Below, piece after piece: positions 1 to 5,127 of a stretch of DNA of 5,583 nt. Source of the DNA: an uncultured bacterium (GTDB taxonomy: Bacteria; Actinomycetota; Coriobacteriia; Coriobacteriales; Coriobacteriaceae). Within the stretch, counting starts at the first letter, position 1, and every line of letters starts with the position of its first letter. The translations under genes were made by a program, and so were the position numbers. The notes under the pieces are model-generated. The model was given only the letters and a program-made list of their open reading frames with translations, made no database searches and had not been told where the DNA came from. The stretch spans positions 1 through 5,583 of the forward strand of contig CAJMOP010000122.1 of the NCBI GenBank assembly GCA_905215115.1, in the 5' to 3' direction.

Positions 1-231
1 AAAGCGCTCAAGACGCGCCTTCTGCTTTGTGCTTCTTGCCTGGGCGCCGCGGCGAACCCATTCAAGCTCAGTACGCAGGAAGTTCTGACGTTTTCTTTCG
101 GAAGCGGCGGCCAGCTCCTCACGCTCGCGGCGTGCCTCTTCCTGGGCCTCGCGACGAGCTTTCTCGGCGCGGAGCTCTTCCAACTCGGCGCGTTCCTCGG
201 CAGACAGTGGTTGGGACTCAAGCTTGGCCAT
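1..231 (-). CDS. ABC-F family protein lacking its first ATPase domain (partial, runs off left edge)
   Basis: Only the first 77 codons are in the window. Residues 1-46 are very rich in Glu, Arg and Ala and should form a charged coiled coil. Residues 47-77 contain RKRQNFLRTELEW followed by RRGAQARSTKQKAR. This closely resembles the linker (ABC_tran_Xtn) that joins the two ATPase domains of ABC-F translation factors such as Uup, YfmR and EttA and reaches toward the ribosomal P site. In the family this linker normally follows some 230 residues of first ATPase domain, yet here it starts about 45 residues after the start codon. The ATG at 231 has a plausible Shine-Dalgarno (GAAAGGG at 239-245, 7 nt away). 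An in-frame TAA at 280-282 rules out a longer reading. The gene starts 18 nt beyond the tRNA terminator tail and shows no promoter of its own. It may be a half-length ABC-F or a decayed remnant. The second ATPase domain would lie outside the window. Confidence 0.6.
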   Translation of the reverse strand, partial: MAKLESQPLSAEERAELEELRAEKARREAQEEARREREELAAASERKRQNFLRTELEWVRRGAQARSTKQKARLERF

Positions 232-249
232 GGTACAGCCCTTTCTTTT

Positions 250-279
250 AAAAAAAGCCGCCGACACAATGTCAGCGGC
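250..279 (-). terminator. Rho-independent terminator after tRNA-Ala
   Basis: On the minus strand GCCGCTGACA pairs with TGTCGGCGGC (279-270 with 266-257). The stem is 10 bp with one wobble and a 3-nt loop, followed by seven T (256-250). It lies 16 nt beyond the tRNA 3' end, as expected for a monocistronic tRNA transcript. Confidence 0.88.
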
Positions 280-295
280 TTATCAAATCCAAGGG

Positions 296-368
296 TGGAG
301 ACGAAGGGAGTCGAACCCTCGGCCTCTGCCATGCGACGGCAGCGCTCTCCCAACTGAGCTACGTCCCC
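296..368 (-). tRNA. tRNA-Ala (anticodon CGC)
   Basis: A complete 73-nt cloverleaf can be drawn. The acceptor GGGGACG pairs with CGTCTCC, the D stem GCTC with GAGC, the anticodon stem CTGCC with GGCAG, and the T stem GAGGG with CCCTT around loop TTCGACT. The seven-base anticodon loop GTCGCAT gives anticodon CGC, reading the alanine codon GCG. The third acceptor pair is G3-U70, the universal alanine identity element, which independently supports the assignment. The discriminator is A. The genome continues CCC rather than CCA, so the 3' CCA end must be added after transcription. The 32-38 pair is G-U, which is unusual. The gene has its own promoter upstream and terminator downstream. Confidence 0.95.
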
Positions 369-381
369 AAGACAAGTTGAT

Positions 382-409
382 ATTTTACCTACGGCTCGCC
401 AACTGTCAA
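382..409 (-). promoter_or_regulatory. Promoter of tRNA-Ala
   Basis: On the minus strand a perfect -35 TTGACA (409-404) is followed after 16 nt by TAAAAT (387-382). The tRNA begins 13 nt later. The spacing and sequence fit a strong housekeeping sigma promoter. Confidence 0.8.
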
Positions 410-474
410 CGCCCAATACCCAGTCTTTTTGGGACGCGGCTATTTTGACAACTTTTCGAGCAGGCGATCCTCTC

Positions 475-509
475 GATGATTTTTTAATCCCCGTCCCAGA
501 AAAATCATC
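475..509 (-). terminator. AT-rich inverted repeat after the radical SAM gene (possible terminator)
   Basis: GATGATTTTT (475-484) and AAAAATCATC (500-509) are perfect inverted 10-mers around a 15-nt loop, 10 nt past the stop codon at 520. There is no U tract and the stem is mostly A/T. It is therefore only a possible transcription end or mRNA 3' stabiliser for the radical SAM gene. Confidence 0.4.
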
Positions 510-519
510 GGCGAGCGCA

Positions 520-1458
520 CTACTTTGCGCTGGTGAGGACGCCGGTGGTGTCGAACGCCGGGGTGAAGCTCTCGTCTACCGCTCCGCCTTCTTGCCAAAA
601 CATCGTCGTAAAGCCCAGGTCGTCGGCATGGTCGAGCACCTGCTCGTACTCCTCGCGCGTCACGGCGCGCGCCAGGTCGCCGCCTTGTTCGCACATGAGG
701 GCATTGGGCGTGTACTGGTTCATGACCGAGATCGGCACGTCGCCCACCGTCTGCCACACCAGGTCCAACACGCGGCACGAATCGTCCGCATGCCCCGGCA
801 GCACCAGATGACGCACGATTATGCCGCGCCTCATGAGCCCGTCCTTGTCTACCAGCTCTCCCCCGCGGCGCTCAATCTCGCGCGCCATCTGGGCCAGACC
901 CGACACGGCCACGCGCGGGTAGTCCTTAATATGAGAAAGCGACTGCGCAAGCCCGGCATCGGCATATTTAAAGTCCGTAAGCCACACGTCGACCAGGTCG
1001 CCCAGCGCTGCCACGGCACTCGCGCGCTCGTAACCACTCGTGTTGTAGACAATTGGGATGACCAGTCCGCGCTCCCGAGCTGCGGCAATCGCGGCCGGCA
1101 GCAGGTGAGCATAATGCGTCGCCGTCACCAGATTGATGTTATTGGCACCTTGGTCCTGCAGCTCCAGCATAATCTCGACCAGGCGCTCGGGCGAAATCTC
1201 AAGCCCAAAATTGCCCGTCGAGATCTCGTGGTTCTGGCAATAGATACATTTGAGCGAGCAGCCGCTAAAGAAGATCGTGCCCGAACCGGCCTCGCCCGAG
1301 ATAGGCGGCTCCTCCCACATATGAAGCGCCGCGCGGGCCACCTTGAGCGTGTCATCGGCACCGCATACGCCGTGCGCACCCTCGTCGCGCACCGCACCGC
1401 AACGGCGCGGACACAAATGGCAGGCGGGCGAAAAAAGTTCGGTCAACGGCGTCGGCAT
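520..1458 (-). CDS. PflX-type (COG1313) radical SAM protein
   Basis: This is a 312-residue protein of the PflX/COG1313 group, often annotated as a putative pyruvate formate-lyase activating enzyme. Its true substrate is not established. The radical SAM cluster motif is SGCSLKCIYCQN, with C67, C71 and C74 in the CX3CX2C pattern. These bind the [4Fe-4S] cluster that cleaves S-adenosylmethionine. The family N-terminal signature is present as CHLCPRRC (C13, C16, C20) plus C32, which may hold a second metal site. WEEPPISGEAGSG at 48-60 is also typical of the group. I chose the ATG at 1458 because GGAG at 1468-1471 sits 9 nt upstream. An in-frame TTG at 1473 would overlap that ribosome binding site and add only five residues. 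The gene appears monocistronic. No pyruvate formate-lyase gene lies in the window, so a glycyl-radical role cannot be argued from context. Confidence 0.88.
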   Translation of the reverse strand: MPTPLTELFSPACHLCPRRCGAVRDEGAHGVCGADDTLKVARAALHMWEEPPISGEAGSGTIFFSGCSLKCIYCQNHEISTGNFGLEISPERLVEIMLELQDQGANNINLVTATHYAHLLPAAIAAARERGLVIPIVYNTSGYERASAVAALGDLVDVWLTDFKYADAGLAQSLSHIKDYPRVAVSGLAQMAREIERRGGELVDKDGLMRRGIIVRHLVLPGHADDSCRVLDLVWQTVGDVPISVMNQYTPNALMCEQGGDLARAVTREEYEQVLDHADDLGFTTMFWQEGGAVDESFTPAFDTTGVLTSAK

Positions 1459-1541
1459 AAAAACATGCTCCAAAACAACGATTCAGCAGCTCAAACGTAA
1501 AGGGACCAACCGCACAGACGGCTCGAGCCCAAGGCGCCGTA

Positions 1542-1570
1542 ATCGTCCGACACGATTTTTGTAATGTCAA
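1542..1570 (-). promoter_or_regulatory. Possible promoter and operator of the radical SAM gene
   Basis: On the minus strand a perfect -35 TTGACA (1570-1565) is followed after 17 nt by a poor -10, GACGAT (1547-1542). A 6-bp inverted repeat, AATCGT and ACGATT (1541-1546 and 1552-1557), overlies the -10 and the spacer. It could be an operator. The untranslated leader to 1458 would be about 75 nt. The weak -10 keeps confidence low. Confidence 0.4.
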
Positions 1571-1572
1571 GA

Positions 1573-1601
1573 CTGGAATCGATAAAGTGCCGCTTTATGA
1601 T
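1573..1601 (+). promoter_or_regulatory. Promoter of the structured RNA
   Basis: TATGAT (1596-1601) matches the -10 consensus at five of six positions. At 17 nt spacing the -35 is CTGGAA (1573-1578), matching three of six. The predicted start is A1608, three bases before the RNA's closing stem begins at 1611. The -35 region abuts the divergent TTGACA of the radical SAM promoter (1565-1570). Confidence 0.55.
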
Positions 1602-1607
1602 GTAGGT

Positions 1608-1775
1608 ATTCCGCCCCCCGCGGAGCAACTGGGTGAACCGTCGCGTTTATTTAGGGAGCCCACACAGTCGTACCTAGTACAGGTATCCTTCGTTGTTAAG
1701 GACGCTGGAACAGTCGATGAGGGCACCCACCTGTTTTAGGTGGGTTCATTTTCGTAACGTGGGGGGTGGTTTTTA
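1608..1775 (+). ncRNA. Structured non-coding RNA, possibly 6S-like
   Basis: The 5' segment CCGCCCCCCGCG (1611-1622) pairs over 12 bp, with two G-U wobbles, with CGTGGGGGGTGG (1758-1769), and the U tract TTTTTATTT follows at 1770-1778. Inside, ACCCACCT (1725-1732) pairs with AGGTGGGT (1738-1745) as an 8-bp hairpin. GCCC (1658-1661) pairs with GGGC (1721-1724). CAG and CG (1665-1667, 1669-1670) pair with CGCTG (1703-1707). That helix closes a three-way junction with no unpaired bases at the junction, made of TACCT/AGGTA (1671-1685) and TCCTT/AAGGA (1686-1702). A promoter places the start at 1608, so the unit looks like a free-standing RNA of about 165-170 nt. A long closing stem, large internal bubble and small hairpin on the 3' side of the bubble resemble 6S (SsrS) RNA, the RNA polymerase regulator. 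I cannot confirm that identity: the tight three-way junction is not classical for 6S. No convincing open reading frame covers it. Confidence 0.6.
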
Positions 1776-1791
1776 TTTGCCGAAAACCACC
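1758..1791 (+). terminator. 3' end of the RNA with an overlapping alternative hairpin
   Basis: The 3' strand of the closing stem runs straight into T5-A-T3 (1770-1778), so the RNA's end-pairing stem may itself act as terminator. A second hairpin, GGTGGTTTT (1765-1773) with AAAACCACC (1783-1791), 9 bp with a 9-nt loop, reuses bases 1765-1769. The two cannot form together. Whether the second hairpin matters in vivo is unknown. Confidence 0.5.
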
Positions 1792-1982
1792 ATTACAGCC
1801 CATATGGATCCCCGCCGGTATCCCGACAATCCATCGACAACATCCCAATATCTGGTAAGCGCGTGATTATCGCTGCGTGCAATTCCATGCACCCCCCTTG
1901 GTCGAGTATCATGGTTCGGCTATGCCCTTTGCGCTTAGCAACCTTTGACCTTTTCCTTCGACGCTTGGCGGTTTTTAGATTC
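1792..1982 (+). other. Leader region upstream of the WecA-like gene
   Basis: About 190 bp without a convincing gene. There is a small inverted repeat, GTGCA attcca TGCAC (about 1877-1892), that could be an operator. TATCAT at 1907-1912 resembles a -10 element but has no fitting -35. TTGACC at 1945-1950 resembles a -35 but has no -10 at normal spacing. The promoter of the downstream gene is therefore unresolved. Read-through from the upstream RNA is another possibility. Confidence 0.4.
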
Positions 1983-3182
1983 ATGGTTTCATCCCCGAGC
2001 TACATACCGTACCTATGCGTGGCAGCGGCGGCCTTTATCACGACCTTCCTCACGGTGCCCCTGGTCAAGCGCTTGGCAATTAAGCTCGACGCCGTCGACT
2101 ATCCTTCTAAGCGCCGCATCAACACCAAGCCCATCCCGCGTTTGGGCGGAACGGCGGTGTTTTTGGGCCTGGTCGTTGCCTGTATTGTGCAAATCCTAGG
2201 CACCTGGTACCTGGGTTGGCCGCCCGTTTTGGTGCCCCACCCCCGTCTGCACATCAGCTACCCCATACTTGCGCTTTCTTTTACCGTCATCTTTGCGACC
2301 GGCGCTATCGACGACGTCTTCCAGCTCAAGCCCAAGCAAAAGCTAGCCGGACAGGTCCTCGCCGCGCTTATCGCCTGTATCGGCGGCCTGCGGATCGGCG
2401 TCATCGTCAACCCGTTTGCCCCCGGCGAGATCATGCTCGGATGGCTCGCCTACCCCATCACCGTGATCTATCTGGTGGCATTCACCAACATCATTAACCT
2501 CATCGACGGCCTCGACGGCTTGGCCACGGGCATCTGCGGCATCGCGTCGTTCACCATGTTTTCGATGGCCGTTCTCTCGGGCCGCATCGACGCCGCCGCG
2601 CTCTCCATTGCGCTCTTTGGCGCTTGCCTGGCCTTTTTGCGCTACAACTTCAACCCCGCAAGCATCTTCTTGGGCGACTCGGGGTCGTTGCTTCTGGGCT
2701 TTGCACTGGGCTCCATCTCGCTGCTCAACGTGAGCCGCACCGCCGCGCTCACCTCGCTTATCATCCCGCTCATCGTTGCCGGCGTGCCCATCATCGACAC
2801 GTTTAGCGCCATCGTGCGCCGCAAGCGCGCCCACATTAGCATCGGGCAGGCCGACAAGGGCCACATCCACCACCGCCTGATCCAAGAGGGCTACAACCAA
2901 AAGCAGGCAGTTCTCCTCATCTACGCCTGGTGCATCATGCTTTCGGCCGGCGCCGCCGCGATTAACCAGGTCGAGGTGCCCATGCGCGTGCTCATCTTTA
3001 CCGTACTCGCCATTGGCTCGGCGGCCTTTGCCAAGCACCTGCACCTGTTTGAGCCCGTGCTGCGCCACCATTACAACAAGCGCACGCACGAGGACGAGCT
3101 CGTCACCCCCGACGATCCCGCCTTTAAGCAGGAGGAGCAGGCGGCAGAAGAACGCAGGGAGGAGCGCCACCACAGGCGCTAG
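1983..3182 (+). CDS. wecA: WecA/TagO-type undecaprenyl-phosphate sugar-1-phosphate transferase
   Basis: This is a 399-residue polytopic membrane protein of the MraY/WecA family. It moves a sugar-1-phosphate (GlcNAc-1-P in characterised WecA/TagO) from a UDP-sugar to undecaprenyl phosphate, starting teichoic acid-like or other cell-surface polymers. Family motifs appear in order: PSKRRINTKPIPRLGG (41-56), the acidic pair in GAIDDVFQLKPKQK (D110, D111), NIINLIDGLDGL (169-180), FLGDSGS (229-235), PIIDT (269-273) and DKGHIHHRL (291-299). The HIHH loop points to the WecA/TagO branch rather than MraY. Hydrophobic segments run from about residue 8 to 350. The C-terminal tail (about 360-399) is charged and cytoplasmic-looking. 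I chose the ATG at 1983 because it places the first membrane helix at the N terminus. In-frame starts at 1863 (GTG) and 1911 (ATG) give unusual Arg-rich extensions. No good Shine-Dalgarno precedes any of them. The exact sugar substrate is not readable from sequence. Confidence 0.9.
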   Translation: MVSSPSYIPYLCVAAAAFITTFLTVPLVKRLAIKLDAVDYPSKRRINTKPIPRLGGTAVFLGLVVACIVQILGTWYLGWPPVLVPHPRLHISYPILALSFTVIFATGAIDDVFQLKPKQKLAGQVLAALIACIGGLRIGVIVNPFAPGEIMLGWLAYPITVIYLVAFTNIINLIDGLDGLATGICGIASFTMFSMAVLSGRIDAAALSIALFGACLAFLRYNFNPASIFLGDSGSLLLGFALGSISLLNVSRTAALTSLIIPLIVAGVPIIDTFSAIVRRKRAHISIGQADKGHIHHRLIQEGYNQKQAVLLIYAWCIMLSAGAAAINQVEVPMRVLIFTVLAIGSAAFAKHLHLFEPVLRHHYNKRTHEDELVTPDDPAFKQEEQAAEERREERHHRR

Positions 3183-3195
3183 GGTAAGCTGCCGA

Positions 3196-3231
3196 GGCTG
3201 CGCCCAGGCGCCGCCGGCCAAACGCGCAGCC
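3196..3231 (+). other. GC-rich hairpin after the WecA-like gene
   Basis: GGCTGCGC (3196-3203) and GCGCAGCC (3224-3231) form a perfect 8-bp stem around a 20-nt loop, 14 nt past the stop codon. No U tract follows, so it is not a standard terminator. It may stabilise the mRNA end or contribute to termination. Confidence 0.35.
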
Positions 3232-3306
3232 ACGCCGCGCCCATCGCACATGCCGCCGCTCTCCCGCCCCTCGCGTACTTACGCCCCGACCCTCCAATAA
3301 ACGCGT

Positions 3307-3312
3307 TATCAT
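3307..3312 (+). promoter_or_regulatory. Possible -10 element for trpS
   Basis: TATCAT matches five of six -10 consensus bases 31 nt before the trpS start codon. No recognisable -35 lies 15-19 nt upstream, so this is tentative. No leader peptide rich in Trp codons and no T-box core was found in the 161-bp gap upstream of trpS. Confidence 0.3.
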
Positions 3313-3343
3313 CTTGACCCATGAACATACGTTAGGAGCAATC

Positions 3344-4393
3344 ATGCCAAACGAGAACAGCTACGAAGTCGCGCTGCAAAAGAGCAACGCCATTCGCGAG
3401 GGCCTGGCCAAAACGCCCGAGAAGTTCACCATGCTCACCGGCGACCGCCCCACCGGCCGTCTGCACCTGGGTCACTACTTCGGCACCCTCAAGGGCCGTG
3501 TTGAGCTGCAGAACATGGGCGCCAAGACCAACGTGCTCATCGCCGACTACCAAGTCATCACTGACCGCGATACGACCGAGCACATCCAGGACAACGTGTA
3601 CAACATGGTCATGGACTACCTTGCCTGCGGCATCGACCCCGACAAGACCATGATCTACGCGCACTCCGCCGTGCCCGCCGCCAACCAGCTCATGCTGCCG
3701 TTCCTGTCGCTGGTCTCCGAGGCCGAGCTGGCGCGCAACCCCACGGTCAAGGCCGAGATGGAGGCCTCGGGCCACGAGCTCACCGGCCTTCTGCTCACCT
3801 ACCCGGTGCATCAGGCCTGCGACATCCTGTTCTGCAAGGGCAATGTGGTGCCCGTCGGTCGCGACCAGCTGCCGCACATCGAGCTCACCCGTACCATCGC
3901 CCGCCGCTTTAACAACCGCTACGGCAAGGTGTTCCCCGAGGTCGACGCGCTGCTGTCCGAGACCCCGCTGCTGCCCGGCCTGGACGGTCGCAAGATGAGC
4001 AAGAGCTACGGCAACGCCATCAACATCTCGATGACCGCCGAGGAGACGGCAAAGCGCATCAAGAAGAGCCAGACCGATTCTGAGCGCATGATCACGTTCG
4101 ATCCCGAGAACCGCCCCGGCGTATCCGGTCTGCTTTCGACGGCCGCCATCTGCACCGGTCGTTCCGAGGTCGAGATTGCCGAGGAGATTGGCATGGGCGG
4201 CTCCGGCCAGCTCAAGAAGTACGTGACCGAGGCCGTCAACGAGTACTTCGCGCCGATCCGCGAGCGTCGTCAGCGCTATGAGAACGATCTGGACTATGTG
4301 AAGGACGTGCTGCACGAGGGCAACCGTCGCGCCAACGAGATTGCCGAGCAGACCCTGGCCGAGGTTCAGGACGCCATGGGCATGGTGTACTAG
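3344..4393 (+). CDS. trpS: Tryptophanyl-tRNA synthetase
   Basis: This is a 349-residue class I aminoacyl-tRNA synthetase that charges tRNA-Trp in the cytoplasm. The ATP-binding HIGH-type signature is PTGRLHLGHYFGTLK (36-50), with HLGH at 41-44. The second signature is GLDGRKMSKSYGNAI, with KMSKS at 217-221. PVGRDQLPHIELTR (170-183) is the usual TrpS segment contacting the substrate site. The length fits the 330-350 residues typical of bacterial TrpS. The ATG at 3344 follows a strong ribosome binding site (AGGAG, 5 nt upstream). An in-frame TTG at 3314 would add ten residues reading across that site and is rejected. The gene is followed by a strong terminator and looks like a single transcription unit. 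TyrS is excluded by the TrpS-type spacing and segments. Confidence 0.95.
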   Translation: MPNENSYEVALQKSNAIREGLAKTPEKFTMLTGDRPTGRLHLGHYFGTLKGRVELQNMGAKTNVLIADYQVITDRDTTEHIQDNVYNMVMDYLACGIDPDKTMIYAHSAVPAANQLMLPFLSLVSEAELARNPTVKAEMEASGHELTGLLLTYPVHQACDILFCKGNVVPVGRDQLPHIELTRTIARRFNNRYGKVFPEVDALLSETPLLPGLDGRKMSKSYGNAINISMTAEETAKRIKKSQTDSERMITFDPENRPGVSGLLSTAAICTGRSEVEIAEEIGMGGSGQLKKYVTEAVNEYFAPIRERRQRYENDLDYVKDVLHEGNRRANEIAEQTLAEVQDAMGMVY

Positions 4394-4428
4394 ATCGATC
4401 TGCTGGCTAGATCTTTCGATTGCTATAG

Positions 4429-4456
4429 GGCGGGCGCTACGGCGTCCGCCTTTTTT
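4429..4456 (+). terminator. Rho-independent terminator of trpS
   Basis: GGCGGGCGC (4429-4437) pairs with GCGTCCGCC (4442-4450) over 9 bp with one G-U, closing the tetraloop TACG. Six T follow (4451-4456). It lies 35 nt after the trpS stop codon. Confidence 0.92.
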
Positions 4457-4503
4457 GGTGCCCGACCGGTTCGGCTCTGCCCATTGCACTCCCTCGACAA
4501 ACA

Positions 4504-4545
4504 GGAACAGGCCCGCTGGCAGTTAGTTGCCAGCGGGCCTGTTCC
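4504..4545. repeat. Perfect 18-bp inverted repeat
   Basis: GGAACAGGCCCGCTGGCA (4504-4521) and its exact complement (4528-4545) enclose the loop GTTAGT. No U tract follows on the plus strand. On the minus strand the next bases are TGTTTGTC, only mildly T-rich. It could be a terminator for minus-strand transcription from the MGMT side or a palindromic repeat element. It is not inside a gene. Confidence 0.7.
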
Positions 4546-4721
4546 CGAAGTACACCGTTGAATCGCACAGAGGGGAGGAATGCGAATCAAACTCAACAGG
4601 GCAGGCTTTTTCATCGCCTATTGCCTGCTCCGTTGCTGAAACCAATATAGTTCACCGTGGTTTACTTTGCTGCATCAATATCGCCCGCCATAGCTTCTCC
4701 ATAAGTTAGCCCCAGTAAACT
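4546..4721. other. Intergenic stretch without a recognisable gene
   Basis: This segment looks less G/C-rich than its neighbours and contains only short open frames with no family resemblance. One imperfect hairpin is present: GGGCAGGC (4599-4606) with GCCTGCTC (4623-4630), 8 bp with one wobble and a 16-nt loop. I see no promoter, RNA gene or protein remnant that can be supported. Confidence 0.5.
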
Positions 4722-4760
4722 AAACCACCACAAAGGGGACAGGCACCTTTGTGGTGGTTT
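4722..4760 (-). repeat. 39-nt hairpin repeat, copy 1 (downstream side of the MGMT gene)
   Basis: AAACCACCACAAAGG (4722-4736) pairs perfectly over 15 bp with CCTTTGTGGTGGTTT (4746-4760) around loop GGACAGGCA. It is the reverse complement of copy 2 at 5128-5166 with one mismatch in 39. Lying 17 nt beyond the MGMT stop codon, it could also end that transcript. Confidence 0.85.
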
Positions 4761-4777
4761 TAACCACGGCAGAGCCG

Positions 4778-5098
4778 CTAGAGCCCTGCAGGCCAGCGAC
4801 AGGCGGCCAAGTCGACGTGCATGTCGTCCTTAAACGCCACACCCTCCCCTAGCAAAAGCTCACGTTGAGCATCGGGACCGCCAAAAGCAAAACCATCGCA
4901 TATGCGGCCATCGGCAAACACCACGCGGTGACAGGGAATCTCGCCGGGGCGCGGATTGCCATGCAGGGCATACCCCACGTACCGCGCACTTCGTGGACGT
5001 CCAGCAAGCAGCGCCACCTGACCATACGTGGCGACCATCCCCTCGGGAATCTGCTCGACCACCTCGTACACCCGCTCAAAAAAGCCCTCAGACGCCAT
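4778..5098 (-). CDS. MGMT-family single-domain DNA alkyltransferase-like protein
   Basis: This 106-residue protein consists almost entirely of the C-terminal DNA-binding and active-site domain of O6-alkylguanine-DNA alkyltransferase (MGMT/Ogt). Motifs are FFERVYEVVEQIPEG (6-20), VATYGQVALLAG (22-33), SARYVGYALHGNP (37-49, with R39 at the usual arginine-finger place) and IPCHRVV (54-60). C56 is the acceptor position. Short relatives called alkyltransferase-like (ATL) proteins usually carry Trp there and only flag damage. Here the Cys is kept, so real alkyl transfer is possible. The N-terminal domain of full-length enzymes (about 160-180 residues) is absent. I chose the ATG at 5098, preceded by AAGGGAG about 6 nt upstream. 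An in-frame GTG at 5137 lies inside the flanking hairpin repeat and is rejected. The gene is bracketed by two inverted hairpin repeats and lies downstream of degV on the same strand, so the two may be cotranscribed. Confidence 0.88.
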   Translation of the reverse strand: MASEGFFERVYEVVEQIPEGMVATYGQVALLAGRPRSARYVGYALHGNPRPGEIPCHRVVFADGRICDGFAFGGPDAQRELLLGEGVAFKDDMHVDLAACRWPAGL

Positions 5099-5127
5099 TG
5101 CTCGCTCCCTTCCACCCGGAATAGCAT

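Noticed and set aside
435..440. Plus-strand TTGACA that could be a -35 element
   Set aside because: No -10 sequence occurs at 15-19 nt, and no plus-strand gene follows; the region is the 3' end of the radical SAM unit.
445..1500. Long plus-strand open frame opposite the radical SAM gene
   Set aside because: It is the antisense shadow of a clearly recognisable gene in high-GC DNA. It has no family motif and an Arg/His-rich composition typical of such shadows.
1620..1645. T-box-like core: GAGCAACTGGGTG then AACCGTCGCG resembles the T-box antiterminator sequence
   Set aside because: The invariant GGTGG is broken (GGTGA), two extra bases split CCGCG, no stem I with specifier loop precedes it, and the next gene is a WecA-like enzyme rather than a synthetase or amino acid gene.
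1793..1984. Minus-strand open frame of 63 codons with a very basic N terminus (KRRRKRSKVAKRK)
   Set aside because: It lies opposite the leader of the WecA-like gene, overlaps that gene's start, resembles no family I know, and its apparent ribosome binding site lies inside the WecA-like coding sequence.
2343..3251. Long minus-strand frame opposite the WecA-like gene
   Set aside because: Antisense shadow of a gene with all family motifs; no ribosome binding site or homology signal.
3196..3343. Trp attenuator or riboswitch upstream of trpS
   Set aside because: No run of Trp codons, no T-box core and no terminator with a U tract directly before the trpS start. Only a GC-rich hairpin near the WecA-like stop codon was found.
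3332..4489. Long minus-strand frame opposite trpS
   Set aside because: Antisense shadow that also runs through the trpS terminator; repetitive Val/Gly/Leu/His composition with no recognisable domain.
4423..4709. Short open frames on both strands between trpS and the hairpin repeat
   Set aside because: They cross the 18-bp palindrome or lack ribosome binding sites, and show no resemblance to a protein family.
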